Shown here one piece after another: positions 13,391-14,761 of a stretch of 14,761 bases of DNA. This DNA is from Hyphomicrobiales bacterium. Lineage in GTDB: Bacteria > Pseudomonadota > Alphaproteobacteria > Rhizobiales > Beijerinckiaceae. The notes beneath the pieces were generated by a model. That model saw only the letters and a list, made by a program, of their open reading frames with translations. It was not told the origin of the DNA and did not search any database. The translations under genes and the position numbers were made by a program. Location of the stretch: NCBI GenBank assembly GCA_028290595.1, contig JAQGJO010000339.1, forward strand, positions 1-14,761. The letters are read 5' to 3'. Every line of letters starts with the position of its first letter. The stretch's first letter is position 1.

Positions 13391-14761
13391 ATGCAATATG
13401 ACGTGCGCGCAGCTCAGCTGCCGAAACGCCGTGCCGACTCTTTTTTCAACATTTTGAAAACCGCCTGCAGCCACGCCACGCGCGTCGGTCCAGCCTTGTT
13501 TGCCGTCGCGCTGCTGGCGCTAGGTGGCGGACAGGCATTCGCTCAAACCATCGTCAGCGCGACGGTCAATCCAACCACGTTCACTGCAGCCGGCCAGACG
13601 CTCAATTTCACCTACGTGTTCAACTCCGGACAATATGCCGTCCAAAGCTTGACTGTCACCGACAACGGGTTCGCGCTGAACACCAGCAACTGCCCGCCGG
13701 CCCCCAACAACAACACCAACCAGACGATTACCTGCACCGGCTCGTATGTCACCAAGACCTCGGACGTTAACGCGACATTCATCGCGTCGATCCCTGTATT
13801 TCATCTCAATGAGCAGGTCACCGTCATCTACAACGGCTTCATCAACATTCCCTTTGGCGCCGGGCCACCGCCCGCGACAGCGACGACGACATCGCTGTCT
13901 TCGAACATCGGTACCTCGACATTCGGCCAGAACGTCACTTTCACGGCGACAGTCACTGGCACCAGCCCCACCGGGACTGTCACCTTCAAGGACGGCGCCA
14001 GCACGCTCGGCACGACCAGTCTGAATGGCGGGCAAGCGGCCCTCGGCGTTTCGACGCTCTCGGTAGGAGGCCACACGATCAGTGCAGTCTATAGCGGTGA
14101 CGCGCAGAATCTGACCAGCACCGGCACCGTCGCGCAGACCGTCGTTAAGGCGACGCAATCGATCAGTTTCACGACGCCTTCCGACACGCCGTTAAGCACT
14201 GCCCCGCCGGCCCTGACGGGCAGTGCCAGCTCCGGCCTTCCGATCACCTATGCCTCGAATTCGCCCGGCGTCTGCACCGTGGCCGGCAGCACCATTACGC
14301 TCGTGTCGGTCGGCTCCTGCTCGATCACGGCCTCGCAGGCCGGCAACAGCGATTTCACGCCGGTGACTTCGGTGCCGCAGTCGTTCAACGTGACGCCCGG
14401 TGTCAACACAATCACCTTCCCGACGCCGGCCGACACAGCGTTCACCAGCGCGCCGCCGGCTCTGACGGCCAGCGCCAGCTCTACCCTTCCGGTCAGCTAT
14501 GCCTCGAACTCGACCGGCATCTGCACCGTCTCCGGCAGCGCCGTCTCGTTTGTCGCGGCGGGCACCTGCTCGATCACCGCCACGCAAGCCGGCAATGCCA
14601 ATTTCGCTGCCGCCACGCCGGTGACGCGCACGTTCAACGTCACGCCGGGTGTCAACACGATCACCTTCCCGACGCCTGCTGACACGGCCTTCACCAGCTC
14701 GCCGCCGGCTCTGACGGCCAGCGCCAGTTCCATCCTTCCGGTCAGCTATGCCTCGAACTCG
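13391..14761 (+). CDS. Exported Ig-like repeat protein, 5' part only
   Basis: The frame is open from the ATG at 13391 to the last base, 457 codons without a stop, so the gene continues beyond the window. GGGGG lies about seven bases before the ATG. An extended N-terminal region with basic residues is followed by a hydrophobic core (PALFAVALLALGGG) and a cleavage site at AFA-QT (about residue 51). Residues about 52-160 form a Thr/Asn-rich beta domain with one Cys pair. Residues 165-255 are a bacterial Ig-like domain (Big_3 type: FGQNVTFTATVTG, PTGTVTFKDG, GGHTISAVYSGD). From residue 256, 83-residue repeats begin, each with two cysteines (CTVxGS, CSITAxQAGN). Proteins of this design are often very long and end in an autotransporter, sortase-like or calcium-binding export domain; the C-terminus is not visible. 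A role in adhesion or as a surface filament is inferred. Confidence 0.85.
   Translation, partial: MQYDVRAAQLPKRRADSFFNILKTACSHATRVGPALFAVALLALGGGQAFAQTIVSATVNPTTFTAAGQTLNFTYVFNSGQYAVQSLTVTDNGFALNTSNCPPAPNNNTNQTITCTGSYVTKTSDVNATFIASIPVFHLNEQVTVIYNGFINIPFGAGPPPATATTTSLSSNIGTSTFGQNVTFTATVTGTSPTGTVTFKDGASTLGTTSLNGGQAALGVSTLSVGGHTISAVYSGDAQNLTSTGTVAQTVVKATQSISFTTPSDTPLSTAPPALTGSASSGLPITYASNSPGVCTVAGSTITLVSVGSCSITASQAGNSDFTPVTSVPQSFNVTPGVNTITFPTPADTAFTSAPPALTASASSTLPVSYASNSTGICTVSGSAVSFVAAGTCSITATQAGNANFAAATPVTRTFNVTPGVNTITFPTPADTAFTSSPPALTASASSILPVSYASNS
14156..14404 (+). repeat. 83-residue Ig-like repeat, unit 1
   Basis: The first full unit of a 249-bp in-frame tandem repeat in the exported protein. 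It begins QSISFTTPSDT and ends FNVTPGV. It carries cysteines in GVCTV and GSCSIT. It shares roughly 60 percent of residues with unit 2 by eye, so it is the more diverged copy. Confidence 0.85.
14405..14653 (+). repeat. 83-residue Ig-like repeat, unit 2
   Basis: The second unit, again exactly 249 bp, begins NTITFPTPADT and ends FNVTPGV, with cysteines in GICTV and GTCSIT. The first 108 bp match unit 3 at 99 positions, and seven of the nine differences are silent. Confidence 0.9.
14654..14761 (+). repeat. 83-residue Ig-like repeat, unit 3 (cut by window edge)
   Basis: The third unit begins NTITFPTPADT and is cut after 36 residues by the window edge. 34 of these 36 residues equal unit 2. More units probably follow to the right. 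Confidence 0.85.

Noticed and set aside
13520..14158. 212-codon open frame on the - strand and smaller ones to 14733
   Set aside because: These run opposite the exported Ig-like protein, and their Arg/Gly-rich or repeat-mirroring translations follow from the repeats on the + strand.
14156..14761. Tandem repeats considered as a CRISPR-like array
   Set aside because: The 249-bp units are in frame, have no unique spacers and encode a protein domain.

Overview
The window is about 14.8 kb of GC-rich DNA with long, tightly packed genes, short Shine-Dalgarno-led operons and an alphaproteobacterial gene repertoire: a Rieske oxygenase, SsuABC-type transport, an NtaA-type flavin monooxygenase, a Bug-type binding protein and a GAF-GGDEF-EAL protein. 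A GGCATGATC...GATCATGCC interspersed palindrome at 8001-8047 resembles elements I recall from Bradyrhizobium, Rhodopseudomonas and relatives. A member of the Hyphomicrobiales is the best guess; no rRNA, tRNA or taxonomic marker gene is present to prove it.

Left part (1-6121) is a catabolic-looking block. On the + strand lie the 3' end of an Asp-box (BNR) repeat protein and, 14 bp later, a phthalate-dioxygenase-like Rieske oxygenase. Converging on it from the - strand is a four-gene operon in the order permease, ATPase, LLM flavin monooxygenase, substrate-binding protein. Together they suggest import of an organic substrate and its oxidation by one or both oxygenases. The substrate cannot be read from the sequence, and neither a flavin reductase nor a Rieske reductase gene is in the window.

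Middle part (6225-10042): a pirin gene with a clear rho-independent terminator, a divergent LysR regulator that probably controls it, then the interspersed palindrome, a strong 24-bp dyad and a cyclic-di-GMP enzyme (GAF-GGDEF-EAL) whose 5' end is unusual (no ATG start in frame before the conserved domain).

Right part (10029-14761): a - strand pair made of an exported alpha/beta-hydrolase-fold protein whose nucleophile serine is replaced by alanine and a Bug/TctC-type periplasmic binding protein; a 388-bp regulatory gap with a good LysR-type T-N11-A dyad; a + strand fumarylacetoacetate-hydrolase-family enzyme with a terminator; and the 5' end of a large exported protein built of bacterial Ig-like domains and 83-residue repeats, running off the right edge.

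I found no CRISPR array, transposase, RNA gene or complete undescribed defence-like system. The most unusual items are the mixed two-oxygenase transport cluster, the serine-less exported hydrolase next to a Bug protein, and the 5' region of the c-di-GMP gene.
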